Assembly: GCA_013288565.1 (NCBI GenBank)
Contig: JABDBP010000012.1
Span: forward strand, 1 to 47,817
Direction of reading: 5' to 3'
Origin: Alphaproteobacteria bacterium
GTDB lineage: Bacteria; Pseudomonadota; Alphaproteobacteria; Rickettsiales; JABDBP01
Length of the DNA stretch: 47,817 nt
Position numbers and translations under genes: made by a program
In this document: piece by piece, positions 31,794 through 40,260 of the stretch
How positions within the stretch are numbered: the first letter of the stretch is position 1
Layout: each line of letters begins with the position of its first letter
Notes under the pieces: model-generated
Told to the model about the DNA's origin: nothing
The model's input: only the letters and a program-made list of their open reading frames with translations
The model's database searches: none

Positions 31794-31815
31794 TATTGAT
31801 AATTCATTATCAATA
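31794..31815. promoter_or_regulatory. Fur-type operator
   Basis: TATTGATAAT-TC-ATTATCAATA is a perfect 22-bp palindrome with a 2-nt centre and contains the GATAAT-ATTATC pattern of Fur boxes. It starts 17 nt upstream of the regulator ATG (31776) and 38 nt upstream of the receptor ATG (31854), so it can act on both genes, with autoregulation. Confidence 0.85.
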
Positions 31816-31853
31816 GTGTAATGCTTCTCCGCTGTTAATTTAACGGAGCGGTT

Positions 31854-33932
31854 ATGATTAGAAAAGCGCTAATTTTCTGTGTTGCAGTTAATTTCCTTGC
31901 GCCTTGCGTGAGCGCCGAGGATCAGGCCGTCAATTATCAGGTGGTGGCAACCAAGCTCGACCAGGCGCGGAACGGCTTACTGCCGGAAACCGGGAGCAGC
32001 ATTTATACGATGGAAAGGCAGACTATTAACAATCTTGCCAATGGCGATTTCACCCCCATGAATGACGTATTATTGCATGCTCCAGGAGTAGCGCAGGATT
32101 CATTCGGCCAGCTTCATGTCCGCGGCGATCATGCCGATTTGCAGTATCGTTTGAACGGCGTGATATTGCCGGAAGGCATCACCGGATTCGGCCAGACGCT
32201 GGATACGCATTTCGTGAACGGCGTGGATTTTTTGACCGGCGCATTACCGGCAGAATATAGTTATAAAACCGCCGGCATAGTGGACATAACAACCAAGACC
32301 GGAATCGAAAACGGCGGGCGCACCAGCATTATGGGCGGTAGCAACAACACGCTTCAGGGTAATCAGGAGGCGTTCGGCAATAAAGGCCCGTTCAGTTATT
32401 ATATTTCCGGCACCTATGATGAAAATGATCGCGGCATCGAACCACCAACAAAAACCAGCGGCGCTATTCACGATCAAACCTATCAAAATAAAGAATTTGG
32501 ATATTTTTCTTATGTGCTGAATCCCGAAAATCGCTTGAGCGTTATTCTGGGTAATTCTACGAATCTGTTCCAGATCCCTAATAACCCTGGTCAAACACAG
32601 AATTTTACTCTAGCCGGAACGCCAAGTTATCCGTCATCTACCTTGAATGAAACCCAATCTGAACATAACACTTATGAAATTGCAGCGCTGCAGGGTGTAA
32701 TCGGCGATAAAACCGATTACCAGGTTTCACTATTTTCCCGCCAGAGTGATGTGCTATTCCAGCCGGATGCTAAGGGAGATTTGATATATAACGGCATTGC
32801 CAGCCGAGTTTATGACCAAAGCGTCACCACCGGAATCCAGAATGATAATGCCTATCATTTAAATTATTCGCATACTATCCGTTCCGGGTTTAACTATAGC
32901 TACGAAAACGCGCAAAACAATAGTTTCTCCAGTGTTTTCCCGACCGATGCAACCGGCGCACAAAGTAGCAACATTCCTTTTTCAATTCCCGAGAATAAAA
33001 CCAAAGTCGCTGGGTTGGCCGGGATTTATTTGCAGGATGAATGGAAAGCTATTGATAAACTCACGATAAATTATGGCGCAAGATTTGATTACTATGATGC
33101 CTTCGTATCTGAGAATCAAATCAGCCCGCGTATTGGCGCGATATATGAATTGACACCGCAAACCAAATTACATGCCGGATATTCTCGTTATTTTACTCCT
33201 CCACCAACTGAACTTATTGCCCCTACGACAGTGCAGAAATTTGCCGGAACTACGGGAGCGCCAAACAGCACTGGTTCTTCACCCGTCAGGCCGGAAAAGG
33301 ATAATTATTATGATGTTGGGGTAATACAAGAAATCCAAAAAGGGTTTAATCTCGGTGTTGATGGTTATTATAAGCAGGCACGGGATTTGCTGGATTTAGG
33401 CCAATTCGGGCAAGCGCTGATTTTCTCGCCGTTCAATTACGAGAAGGGCCGGGTGGAAGGCGTGGAGTTTACCGCCGATTATAATCAAGGCCCATTCTCA
33501 AGCTATGCCAACCTGGCAGTATCGAGAGCGCTGGGTATGAACGTGGAATCCGGGCAATTTAACTTTACCCCTGATGATCTGAATTACATATCAAACCATT
33601 GGATTCATTTGGATCATGACCAGCGTTATACCGCATCGGCCGGCGCCGCCTATAAACTCTATGATATAACTTATAGCACCGATATAATTTACGGCAGCGG
33701 GCTGCGTCGTGGTTTCGTCAATACCGGGCATTTACCCGATTACGGTCAGGTTAATCTCGGCGTAGCCCACACCTTCAACCTGGGATCGGCCGGGCCGCTT
33801 GATGCAAAGATTTCAGTCATAAACTTGTTCGATAATATATATGAAATCCGCGACGGTTCAGGAATTGGGGTGTTTGCACCGCAATTCGCCACCGGCCGGA
33901 GTTTCTATCTGGCTTTAAGCAAGCCTTTTTGA
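31854..33932 (+). CDS. TonB-dependent outer-membrane receptor
   Basis: 692 residues with a signal peptide (MIRKALIFCVAVNFLAPCVSA). The plug domain spans ~25-165 (NDVLLHAPGVAQDSFGQLHVRGDHADLQYRLNG in pieces at 70-100) and the 22-strand barrel follows, ending GRSFYLALSKPF with the terminal Phe. A classical TonB box is not obvious. It is the first gene after a Fur-type operator, and tonB and a porin come next, so an iron-complex or other metal substrate is likely. The ribosome site is GGAG, 9 nt away. Confidence 0.92.
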   Translation: MIRKALIFCVAVNFLAPCVSAEDQAVNYQVVATKLDQARNGLLPETGSSIYTMERQTINNLANGDFTPMNDVLLHAPGVAQDSFGQLHVRGDHADLQYRLNGVILPEGITGFGQTLDTHFVNGVDFLTGALPAEYSYKTAGIVDITTKTGIENGGRTSIMGGSNNTLQGNQEAFGNKGPFSYYISGTYDENDRGIEPPTKTSGAIHDQTYQNKEFGYFSYVLNPENRLSVILGNSTNLFQIPNNPGQTQNFTLAGTPSYPSSTLNETQSEHNTYEIAALQGVIGDKTDYQVSLFSRQSDVLFQPDAKGDLIYNGIASRVYDQSVTTGIQNDNAYHLNYSHTIRSGFNYSYENAQNNSFSSVFPTDATGAQSSNIPFSIPENKTKVAGLAGIYLQDEWKAIDKLTINYGARFDYYDAFVSENQISPRIGAIYELTPQTKLHAGYSRYFTPPPTELIAPTTVQKFAGTTGAPNSTGSSPVRPEKDNYYDVGVIQEIQKGFNLGVDGYYKQARDLLDLGQFGQALIFSPFNYEKGRVEGVEFTADYNQGPFSSYANLAVSRALGMNVESGQFNFTPDDLNYISNHWIHLDHDQRYTASAGAAYKLYDITYSTDIIYGSGLRRGFVNTGHLPDYGQVNLGVAHTFNLGSAGPLDAKISVINLFDNIYEIRDGSGIGVFAPQFATGRSFYLALSKPF

Positions 33933-33933
33933 T

Positions 33934-34124
33934 TAGGCACTGTTAGCAAAGTTATTATGAGATGCGTTGCGATTTGAAAATGCGATGGATAAAAGCAAAA
34001 AACGTGAGGACAGGTAGCTTGTACTACCTGCAAGCGTTTTTTGCTTTTAGACGCGCATTTTCCCTTGCGCCTTGGCGAAATTAACCTAACAGCGCATCCA
34101 TGATAACTTTGCTAACAGTGCCTA
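33934..34124. mobile_element. MITE-like element with 22-bp inverted ends
   Basis: The ends are TAGGCACTGTTAGCAAAGTTAT and its perfect complement; extending inward to 26 nt there is one mismatch. If TA is the target duplication, the element is 33936-34122 (187 bp), which would suit IS630/Tc1-type transposition. It encodes no protein. The interior folds as a long hairpin: AAAATGCG with CGCATTTT, AAAAGCAAAAAACG with CGTTTTTTGCTTTT, and CAGGTAG-CTTGTA-CTACCTG at the tip. It fills the whole space between the receptor and tonB, and ends 1 nt before the tonB start. Confidence 0.75.
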
Positions 34125-34125
34125 G

Positions 34126-34710
34126 GTGAAAAAATGGGAAATAATTGCATTGGCTTTAAGCCTGGCGCTGCATTCGCTGGCCGTTATACTGCTTCTGCTG
34201 GCCACTCTCCGTCATGATTCGCTGTCTCCTGCCGCCGGAATGACGGTAATCAGCATCGAGCTTGTTCCATCTACAGAATTGCAACAATCACAAGGCGCAC
34301 CACATCCAACAGCAGAACAAAAACCTGCAGTAATCCCTAACGGAAAAAAATCCGAGGTCAAAAAGCCAGAAAAGCAGGCGTCGGTTGCCGCCACCGCACC
34401 AATTTCTGATGAAGATGGGCCGATAGCCAGCGGTTCCGGCAATAACAATGGCCCGAAAATCATTTACCAGCCGAGTCCTAAAATCCCCGATGATCTGCGG
34501 CGGGAAGCGTTTTCCACTTATGCTTTAGCTAGATTTCACGTCGCAGCGGACGGCAGTGCAACTGTGGAGCTTACCTCTCCTAGCCAGAATCCGCGATTGA
34601 ACCGGATATTGCTGGAAACATTGAAGACCTGGAAATTCGCGCCCGCAACACAAAACGGAAATCCGGTTGCCGCAACCTTCGATATTCGGGTACATTTCAC
34701 GGTGGAATGA
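34126..34710 (+). CDS. tonB: Energy transducer TonB
   Basis: Inner-membrane protein that passes proton-motive force to outer-membrane receptors. 194 residues: one N-terminal anchor (IIALALSLALHSLAVILLLL, near 5-24, with the family His), a short linker (only KKSEVKKPEKQ, not the long Lys-Pro rod), and the C-terminal TonB domain ~105-194 (LARFHVAADGSATVELTSPS, LKTWKFAPATQNGNPV). The start is a GTG at 34126 (GTG AAA AAA), placed right after the MITE-like element; the ribosome site would be the AGG that overlaps its end. It overlaps the porin gene by 4 nt. exbB and exbD are not in the window. Confidence 0.88.
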   Translation: MKKWEIIALALSLALHSLAVILLLLATLRHDSLSPAAGMTVISIELVPSTELQQSQGAPHPTAEQKPAVIPNGKKSEVKKPEKQASVAATAPISDEDGPIASGSGNNNGPKIIYQPSPKIPDDLRREAFSTYALARFHVAADGSATVELTSPSQNPRLNRILLETLKTWKFAPATQNGNPVAATFDIRVHFTVE

Positions 34711-35858
34711 CCATAAAATACTTAGCCGGAGCAATCATGCTAATTTGTCTTGCCCTGATGGCGGATGGTGTCTTGGCCGATGATTCCCCTACAATAACCC
34801 TAGGCGGGTCTGCCGAATTTGAATTGGGCGGCGCAAACCAGAAATATTTCACCTCGGTCCCACCCTTCAACCGCGATTTCAAATTCCGGAATGATAATAA
34901 ATTCTTAATCCGCATTGACGGCGAAACTGATACCGGTCTGCGCTATGGAGCGGTTCTGCAATTTGAGGCTAACATAAACCCGGACGACAGCGATTACGGT
35001 CAGAATGCCGATAAAACCTATGGATTCCTGGAAGGCCGGTTTGGCCGCCTCGAATTCGGCGCCAATACCGATGCCGCGCAGAATATGAAGGTTGATGCTT
35101 CCACTTTCGCGCGCGCCGCTGGTGGCATCGATGGTGATTGGGAATTATGGGTTGGTGGCTTAAGCGTCGATATAAATAATGAAGCGCCGTTCATCATCCG
35201 GCCCGATCTGCCAACCGCGCACGCTGAAACCACCAAAGTCCCCAACGCCGATAAAATCACCTATTATTCTCCACGCATCGGCGGATTTCAGGCTGGCCTA
35301 AGTTTCACCCCTGACCAGGGTGATATCGGCACCGCTAGCGGCTGGGACCAAAATTCCACGTCCCTCGGCTATTATACAAATGTCATAAACGGCGGAGTGA
35401 ATTACAACGCCAAAATTGCTGGAATAAGCCTTGCTGCCTCAGTTTCTGGCGAATCCGGCCGTAATGCGCTGCATCAAGTTTATGAGGATTTAAACGCCTA
35501 TAATGCCGGCGTGAACATAGGTTTCGAACAATTCACTTTCGGCGGTTCATATGGTATCTGGAACAAAAGCACACTGCTCCGCCCCAGCCAGTTCTCATCC
35601 TCCCCGAATTATAAAGATTCATATTACTGGGACATCGGTGCTGCATACGAGACCGGGTCTTACGCCGCCAGCATCGGCTATCTCATGAGCGATTACGCGG
35701 GAACGCATAACTTGCGCAACTTATCCATCGGCTTGGATTATAAACTTGCACCAGGATTCACCCCGTTTGCTGAGATAAGTTTCTTCAAGCTGCAAGCAGG
35801 CCCAGAATTCGACGAATCCGGCCAAGTGATGCTGGCGGGAACTAAGCTGAATTTTTAG
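34707..35858 (+). CDS. Gram-negative porin
   Basis: 383 residues with a signal peptide (cut near GVLADD, 22-25) and a 16-stranded-barrel porin pattern: alternating residues, GGSAEFELGG at the start, GFLEGRFGRLEFGANTD near 107-123 (typical of alphaproteobacterial porins) and a terminal GTKLNF with Phe. Its ATG overlaps the tonB stop, so it belongs to the receptor-tonB-porin set, and may serve the same nutrient. The end overlaps the convergent dnaQ by 4 nt. Confidence 0.88.
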   Translation: MTIKYLAGAIMLICLALMADGVLADDSPTITLGGSAEFELGGANQKYFTSVPPFNRDFKFRNDNKFLIRIDGETDTGLRYGAVLQFEANINPDDSDYGQNADKTYGFLEGRFGRLEFGANTDAAQNMKVDASTFARAAGGIDGDWELWVGGLSVDINNEAPFIIRPDLPTAHAETTKVPNADKITYYSPRIGGFQAGLSFTPDQGDIGTASGWDQNSTSLGYYTNVINGGVNYNAKIAGISLAASVSGESGRNALHQVYEDLNAYNAGVNIGFEQFTFGGSYGIWNKSTLLRPSQFSSSPNYKDSYYWDIGAAYETGSYAASIGYLMSDYAGTHNLRNLSIGLDYKLAPGFTPFAEISFFKLQAGPEFDESGQVMLAGTKLNF

Positions 35859-36529
35859 CTCTCCGCCGTTTCCCAGATCGGGTCCTTGATTTTCTTTAAG
35901 AACTCCGCATGGGCGGCGAGTTCTTCTGGCGTAGGCGGGAATTGGCGGTGCGCCAGCGCTATTTTCTCTGCGACGCCGGTTTCTACCGGAGCCAATGCAT
36001 CAAGCGTCATTTTTGCCTGCCTGCCACCGGTTAGTTCCAAGTATACATCGGCTAGCAAATGCGCATCCAGCAACGCGCCGTGTTTTTCACGGCCGGAAAG
36101 ATCAACGTTGAACTTGCGGCACAGCGCGTCCAGACTCGCCGGTGCCCCGGGGAATTTTTTCCGCGCCATATATAGCGTATCTACAGTCTGGCTCGCCGGA
36201 ATCGATTTGATCTGCTGGCGGTTTAGCTCGTGATTAATGAATTTCAGATCAAACCCAGCATTGTGCATCACCATCTGCGAATCGCCGACGAACTCGAGAA
36301 ACTCTGCCGTCACCGCCGCAAAAACCGGCTTGTCTTTCAAATGCTCGGCGGAAATTCCGTGGATGCGGAACGATTCTTCGGGAACATCGCGCTCGGGATT
36401 AATATAGGCCTGGAAAACGCGACCGGTTTTCATCCGGTTCACCATCTCGACACAGCCGATCTCGATCACCCGATGGCCGTCATTCGGGTCAAGTCCTGTG
36501 GTTTCGGTATCTACCGTTACTTCGCGCAT
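35855..36529 (-). CDS. dnaQ: DNA polymerase III epsilon subunit (3'-5' exonuclease)
   Basis: Proofreading subunit of the replicative polymerase. 224 residues; ExoI VTVDTETTGLD near 4-14 (Asp-Glu catalytic pair), ExoII MVMHNAGFDLKF, ExoIII with HGALLDAHLLADVY near 150-163. It overlaps coaE by 13 nt. It is part of the origin-proximal set ppsR-aroE-coaE-dnaQ as in Caulobacter. Confidence 0.95.
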   Translation of the reverse strand: MREVTVDTETTGLDPNDGHRVIEIGCVEMVNRMKTGRVFQAYINPERDVPEESFRIHGISAEHLKDKPVFAAVTAEFLEFVGDSQMVMHNAGFDLKFINHELNRQQIKSIPASQTVDTLYMARKKFPGAPASLDALCRKFNVDLSGREKHGALLDAHLLADVYLELTGGRQAKMTLDALAPVETGVAEKIALAHRQFPPTPEELAAHAEFLKKIKDPIWETAES

Positions 36530-37107
36530 AATGCGCTATATATAGCCCGGACTTGGCGGTTTGTCGATCTTTTATCAAGACCGGCGCGGATTACGAAATC
36601 GGCCAGCCGCATTTTTTTCGCCTGCGGCATCTGGCTAGCGATTATCTGCAAGAATTTCTCATGGCTCATATGGCGGCGGCGCATGACGCGGTGTTTCTGC
36701 ACGAAATGCGGCGCCACCACCACAATAGTATAGTCGCAAATACGGAAAAACCCCTTCTCGAACAGCAGCGGAATATCGAGAACTACCAGTTTTTTCTTCT
36801 GCCCCTGCGCTTTTTGCAGGAATTTTTTTTCGGCGCGGCGCACTAAGGGATGTAGGATTTTTTCCAATGCTTGAAGCTTTTTCTTATCCTTGAAAACGAT
36901 ATCGCCGAGCTTTTTCCGGTTTATGCCGTTTTTTTCATGCGCGACGGGAAATATTTCCGCGACTTTTTTCACCGCCTCGCCCCCAAGAGAAAGCATTTTA
37001 TGCACCGCGCGGTCGGCATCAAACACCGGCACGTGCAATGCGCGGAATTCCTTCGCCACATTGGTTTTCCCAACCCCGATGGATCCGGTGAGACCGACGA
37101 TTAGCAT
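36517..37107 (-). CDS. coaE: Dephospho-CoA kinase
   Basis: Last step of CoA synthesis, phosphorylating the 3'-hydroxyl of dephospho-CoA. 196 residues from the ATG at 37107; a GTG at 37113 would add two. The P-loop is GLTGSIGVGKTNVA; VFDADRAVHK and VVLDIPLLFEKG follow as expected. It overlaps dnaQ by 13 nt. A palindromic repeat occupies the gap to aroE, so a promoter may start in it. Confidence 0.94.
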   Translation of the reverse strand: MLIVGLTGSIGVGKTNVAKEFRALHVPVFDADRAVHKMLSLGGEAVKKVAEIFPVAHEKNGINRKKLGDIVFKDKKKLQALEKILHPLVRRAEKKFLQKAQGQKKKLVVLDIPLLFEKGFFRICDYTIVVVAPHFVQKHRVMRRRHMSHEKFLQIIASQMPQAKKMRLADFVIRAGLDKRSTNRQVRAIYSALCAK

Positions 37108-37120
37108 CCGCACCCCAAAT

Positions 37121-37205
37121 TGTCATTCCCGCGCAGGCGGGAATCCATATTCCAGAGGCTTCTCGGTATGCCGCACGATGGATCCCCGCCTTCGCGGAGA
37201 TGACA
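37121..37205. repeat. Palindromic CATTCCCGC-type repeat element
   Basis: The ends TGTCATTCCCGCGCAGGCGG and (complement) TGTCATCTCCGCGAAGGCGG form a long imperfect inverted repeat over 85 bp; 22 of the 28 outermost positions pair. This resembles the widespread dispersed CATTCCCGC elements of many Proteobacteria. It lies between coaE and aroE. Confidence 0.8.
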
Positions 37206-37213
37206 TGTATTTT

Positions 37214-38089
37214 TTATTGGCATTGTTTTTCTAATTCCGTTGTGAGGAGTAGCCGGAGTTCTGGGGTGATTTCTGGTTCCTTGCCAAACCATTTATAAAA
37301 TCCTGGAACTGCCTGATAAATCAGCATATCCAGTCCATTCAAAATTTGGTTTCCTCTGGCTTTAGCTTTTTTCAAAAGCCCCGTTTCCATAGGATTATAG
37401 ACTAAATCATAAACCAAGGCATTTTTGGGAAGTTCAGCAAGGTCTATATCAAGCTCCGGCTGGCCAATCATTCCAAGCGAGGTGGTGTTGACAAGAACGT
37501 GAGCATCCTTCAAAGCCAAATTTCTATTCTCCCATTTTTCTATTTTGATGTTTTTTGCATGGCCGAACCAGGCAGATAAATCCTCTTTTATTTTTTGTGC
37601 CTTCTCTATGGTTCTATTGAGTAATACAATTTCTGTTGCTTGATACATTAGAAGAGGGGTCAGTAGTGCTTTCGCTGCCGCCCTAGCCGCACCTCCGGCG
37701 CCAATCACAACTATTTTAGCCTTCGTAGTTTGCCAATTGCCATTCCTTTTCAGGCTTTCCTCAAAACCAATCCAATCAGTATTACTTCCTATTATTTCCC
37801 CATTGAAAAATTCCAGCGTATTTGCGGCTCCAATGATTTTTACAGAATCATCCGGCTTGTCCAAATATTCTAGCACCTTCTCCTTATGCGGAATTGTTAC
37901 ATTCACTCCCGCATAGCCTTTCTTCGCCAGATCTTTCAGCTTATCGCCCAACTCTTCAGGCCGAACGGGAATAGCCTCATAACTTCCATTAATATTATTT
38001 TCTTTCAACCAGTGTTGGTGAATAATCGGCGAAAGCGAATGCTCCACTGGCCAGCCAATTACCCCGGCTTTTATTATCTTCTCACTCAT
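37214..38089 (-). CDS. aroE: Shikimate dehydrogenase
   Basis: NADPH-dependent reduction of 3-dehydroshikimate in aromatic amino-acid synthesis. 291 residues: GWPVEHSLSPIIHQHWLKEN near 12-31, catalytic Lys in VTIPHKEKV near 64-72, NADP site VIGAGGAARAAAKAL near 128-142 and DLVYNPMETGLLKKA near 237-251. It overlaps ppsR by 8 nt. The usual maf gene of this cluster is missing between them. Base composition is more A/T-rich than in ppsR and coaE. Confidence 0.95.
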   Translation of the reverse strand: MSEKIIKAGVIGWPVEHSLSPIIHQHWLKENNINGSYEAIPVRPEELGDKLKDLAKKGYAGVNVTIPHKEKVLEYLDKPDDSVKIIGAANTLEFFNGEIIGSNTDWIGFEESLKRNGNWQTTKAKIVVIGAGGAARAAAKALLTPLLMYQATEIVLLNRTIEKAQKIKEDLSAWFGHAKNIKIEKWENRNLALKDAHVLVNTTSLGMIGQPELDIDLAELPKNALVYDLVYNPMETGLLKKAKARGNQILNGLDMLIYQAVPGFYKWFGKEPEITPELRLLLTTELEKQCQ

Positions 38090-38915
38090 CTGCGATGACC
38101 TTATCGCCCTTTTCGCGTTCTTGGTAGTGCTGGATTATCGTCGCCGCCACTTCCTCCACGGATTTCCGCGTGACATCTATCACCGGCCATTTATGCTTGG
38201 CGAACAGTTTCCGTGCCTCGGATATTTCATCCTTGATGTAATCCAGATCGACGTAATTGGTATCGCGATCCTCCTTAATGGAAAGCAGTCGCGAACGGCG
38301 GATTTGCACCAGCCGTTCCGGCGAAATCACTAGGCCTACGATCATCGGCTTGGTTGCGGATAATAAAATTTCCGGCAGTGGACAGCCTTTCACTAAAGGG
38401 ATATTGGCGGTACGGTAGCCGCGGTGGGAAAGATACATGCCGGTCGGCGATTTCGAGGTGCGCGACGGGCCAATCAACACGATATCCGCCTCGTTTATGT
38501 CCCATGTCGCCTGGCCGTCATCGTGCGCTATCGAGAAATTGATAGCCTCAACCCGGGCGAAATATTCCTCATCTAATTCGTGCTGGCTACCGGCTTTGCT
38601 GCTGACCTTCATGCCTAAGCAGATCGCCATTTCTGCGATGGTGCGTGAGAGCGGGTCGATGGTGGCGATATTCATTTTACGGCACTCATCGCGCAGCGTT
38701 TCCTGCATGGCGGGGTCGATTATCGTATATAAAACGATGCCGGGATTTTCCCGGATTCCGGCAATAACTTTTTCCAACTGCCCCTTGGTGCGCACCAGCG
38801 ACCAGATATGCTCCTCCGGCTCTATCCCATCAAACAGGGCGGTGACTGAGCGCACGATCGAACTCACCGTCTCGCCGGTGGAATCGGAAACTAGGTGGAA
38901 GGGAATTTTTTTCAT
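38082..38915 (-). CDS. ppsR: Pyruvate,phosphate dikinase / PEP synthase regulatory protein (DUF299)
   Basis: Bifunctional serine/threonine kinase-phosphorylase that switches pyruvate-phosphate dikinase or PEP synthase using ADP and phosphate. 277 residues with HLVSDSTGET near 7-16, the P-loop GPSRTSKSPT near 149-158 and RRSRLL and YIKDEI segments. It is the first gene on the minus side of the probable origin, as in Caulobacter. The target enzyme is not in the window. Confidence 0.94.
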   Translation of the reverse strand: MKKIPFHLVSDSTGETVSSIVRSVTALFDGIEPEEHIWSLVRTKGQLEKVIAGIRENPGIVLYTIIDPAMQETLRDECRKMNIATIDPLSRTIAEMAICLGMKVSSKAGSQHELDEEYFARVEAINFSIAHDDGQATWDINEADIVLIGPSRTSKSPTGMYLSHRGYRTANIPLVKGCPLPEILLSATKPMIVGLVISPERLVQIRRSRLLSIKEDRDTNYVDLDYIKDEISEARKLFAKHKWPVIDVTRKSVEEVAATIIQHYQEREKGDKVIADE

Positions 38916-39228
38916 TTTTTCAATATTAATCCTGTATTTCCTGTTGATGGTTTTGTGGATTTCTTAAATATCTATCTTCTTCCACATCCATCATTTTATT
39001 TTTCATATATTCCAAACATGTGGAAATTATTTTAACAGAATATTTAATATTTCTGTTTATAAAAATCACGAAACCATTTCCCAGTATTAGTTTTTTAAAC
39101 TCCTACATAAAAATAACCTATAAAAATCCTGTTAGTAACCACTTGAAAAATATTTATCCACAAGGTTTTTACTACCTACATCTTACTAAATCCTTTTTTA
39201 AATAATATTTTATATTATAAGAACCATC
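38916..39228. other. Putative chromosomal replication origin (oriC)
   Basis: A 313-nt gap without a gene, strongly AT-rich, between divergent ppsR and hemE. It holds one perfect DnaA box at 39154-39162 and weaker ones with two mismatches (TGTGGATTT at 38954, TCTTCCACA at 38978, TGTGGAAAT at 39019). An AT-only stretch near 39196-39217 could be the unwinding element. A CtrA-like TTAA-N8-TTAA near 39033 has the wrong spacing. Location, divergent flanking genes and nearby parABS all support oriC. It must also carry the promoters of ppsR and hemE. Confidence 0.75.
39154..39162 (+). promoter_or_regulatory. DnaA box
   Basis: TTATCCACA, a perfect match to the high-affinity DnaA recognition sequence, in the putative origin, 67 nt upstream of the hemE ATG. 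Confidence 0.8.
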
Positions 39229-40236
39229 ATGGCCTGTGAAAAACCAATCCTAAAAGTTTTACAAAAAGAAAGGGTAGAGAAAACCCCATTCTGGATAATG
39301 CGCCAAGCTGGGAGATATCTACCGGAATATAGAGAGCTTCGCTCCAAAGCCGGAAGTTTTCTTGATCTTTGCTATACATCTGAATTGGCTGCGGAAGCTA
39401 CGTTACAACCAATTCGTCGGTTTGGGATGGACGCGGCAATAATTTTTTCTGACATATTAGTGATCCCGCACGCACTCGGGATGGAGCTTGATTACCGCGA
39501 CGGCGAAGGCCCGGTTTTGGGTGAGTTAGATATAAAAAAACTTAAAAGAGGAAATGTTGAAAATCACCTATATCCAGTTTTTAAAGCACTAGAGATTGTA
39601 AAAAAAGAACTACCAAAAAATACCGCACTAATCGGATTTGCTGGCGCGCCATGGACGGTTGCGACTTATATGGTTGAGGGTGGCGCAAGTAAAGATTTTG
39701 CTAAGTCCAAGGAATTTTCTTCAAAATCAGAGTTTCAGGAGTTGATTGATATTCTGGTGGAGGAAACTGCTGAATATTTAATCAGACAGATAGAGGCTGG
39801 GGCGGAAGTGTTGCAAATTTTTGATTCATGGGCTGGAGTTTTACAAGAATTTGAATTTATGAAATGGGTGATAAAGCCGACAAGGGGAATAATAAAAAAA
39901 ATAAAAAAAATCCACCCGGAAATCCCAATAATTGGATTCCCGAAAGGTGTTGGAAAAATGTTGGAAAAATTCATTAGGGAAGCTGGGGTTGATGCGATAA
40001 GCCTTGATAGCTCTATATCACTAGAATCGGCGAAAGAGCTACAAAAAACACTGCCAGTGCAGGGAAATTTAAATCCAGAAACCCTATTAGGAGATAAGGA
40101 AACTATAATCCAGGAAACTAGAAAAATAAAAGAGGTGCTGGCAAGAGGGCCGTTCATATTCAATCTTGGGCACGGCATATTGCCTGGGACGCCGATTGAA
40201 AATGTCGAGGCGATGATTGCGGCATTGCGCGAGTAA
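39229..40236 (+). CDS. hemE: Uroporphyrinogen decarboxylase
   Basis: Fifth step of the shared haem pathway; decarboxylates the four acetate groups of uroporphyrinogen III. 335 residues: FWIMRQAGRYLPEYRELR near 21-38 (substrate Arg residues), ATLQPIRRFGMDAAIIFSDI near 57-76, and HGILPGTP at the end. Its first two-thirds are remarkably A/T-rich (a sampled 60-nt stretch is about 30% G+C), unlike hemH. It is the plus-strand neighbour of the putative oriC and starts the hemE-hemH-hemJ-rho series. Confidence 0.96.
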   Translation: MACEKPILKVLQKERVEKTPFWIMRQAGRYLPEYRELRSKAGSFLDLCYTSELAAEATLQPIRRFGMDAAIIFSDILVIPHALGMELDYRDGEGPVLGELDIKKLKRGNVENHLYPVFKALEIVKKELPKNTALIGFAGAPWTVATYMVEGGASKDFAKSKEFSSKSEFQELIDILVEETAEYLIRQIEAGAEVLQIFDSWAGVLQEFEFMKWVIKPTRGIIKKIKKIHPEIPIIGFPKGVGKMLEKFIREAGVDAISLDSSISLESAKELQKTLPVQGNLNPETLLGDKETIIQETRKIKEVLARGPFIFNLGHGILPGTPIENVEAMIAALRE

Positions 40237-40260
40237 CCGGCTCCAGCTAGTCTCTAGTCT

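Noticed and set aside
33934-34124. The element as part of an IS26-type (IS6-family) insertion
   Set aside because: The end GGCACTGTTAGCAAAG differs from GGCACTGTTGCAAA by an extra base and diverges after it, there is no transposase, and the flanking TA does not suit the 8-bp duplication of that family.
39033-39049. TTAA-N8-TTAA in the putative origin as a CtrA site
   Set aside because: The spacing is 8, not 7, and the region is so AT-rich that such pairs are expected by chance.
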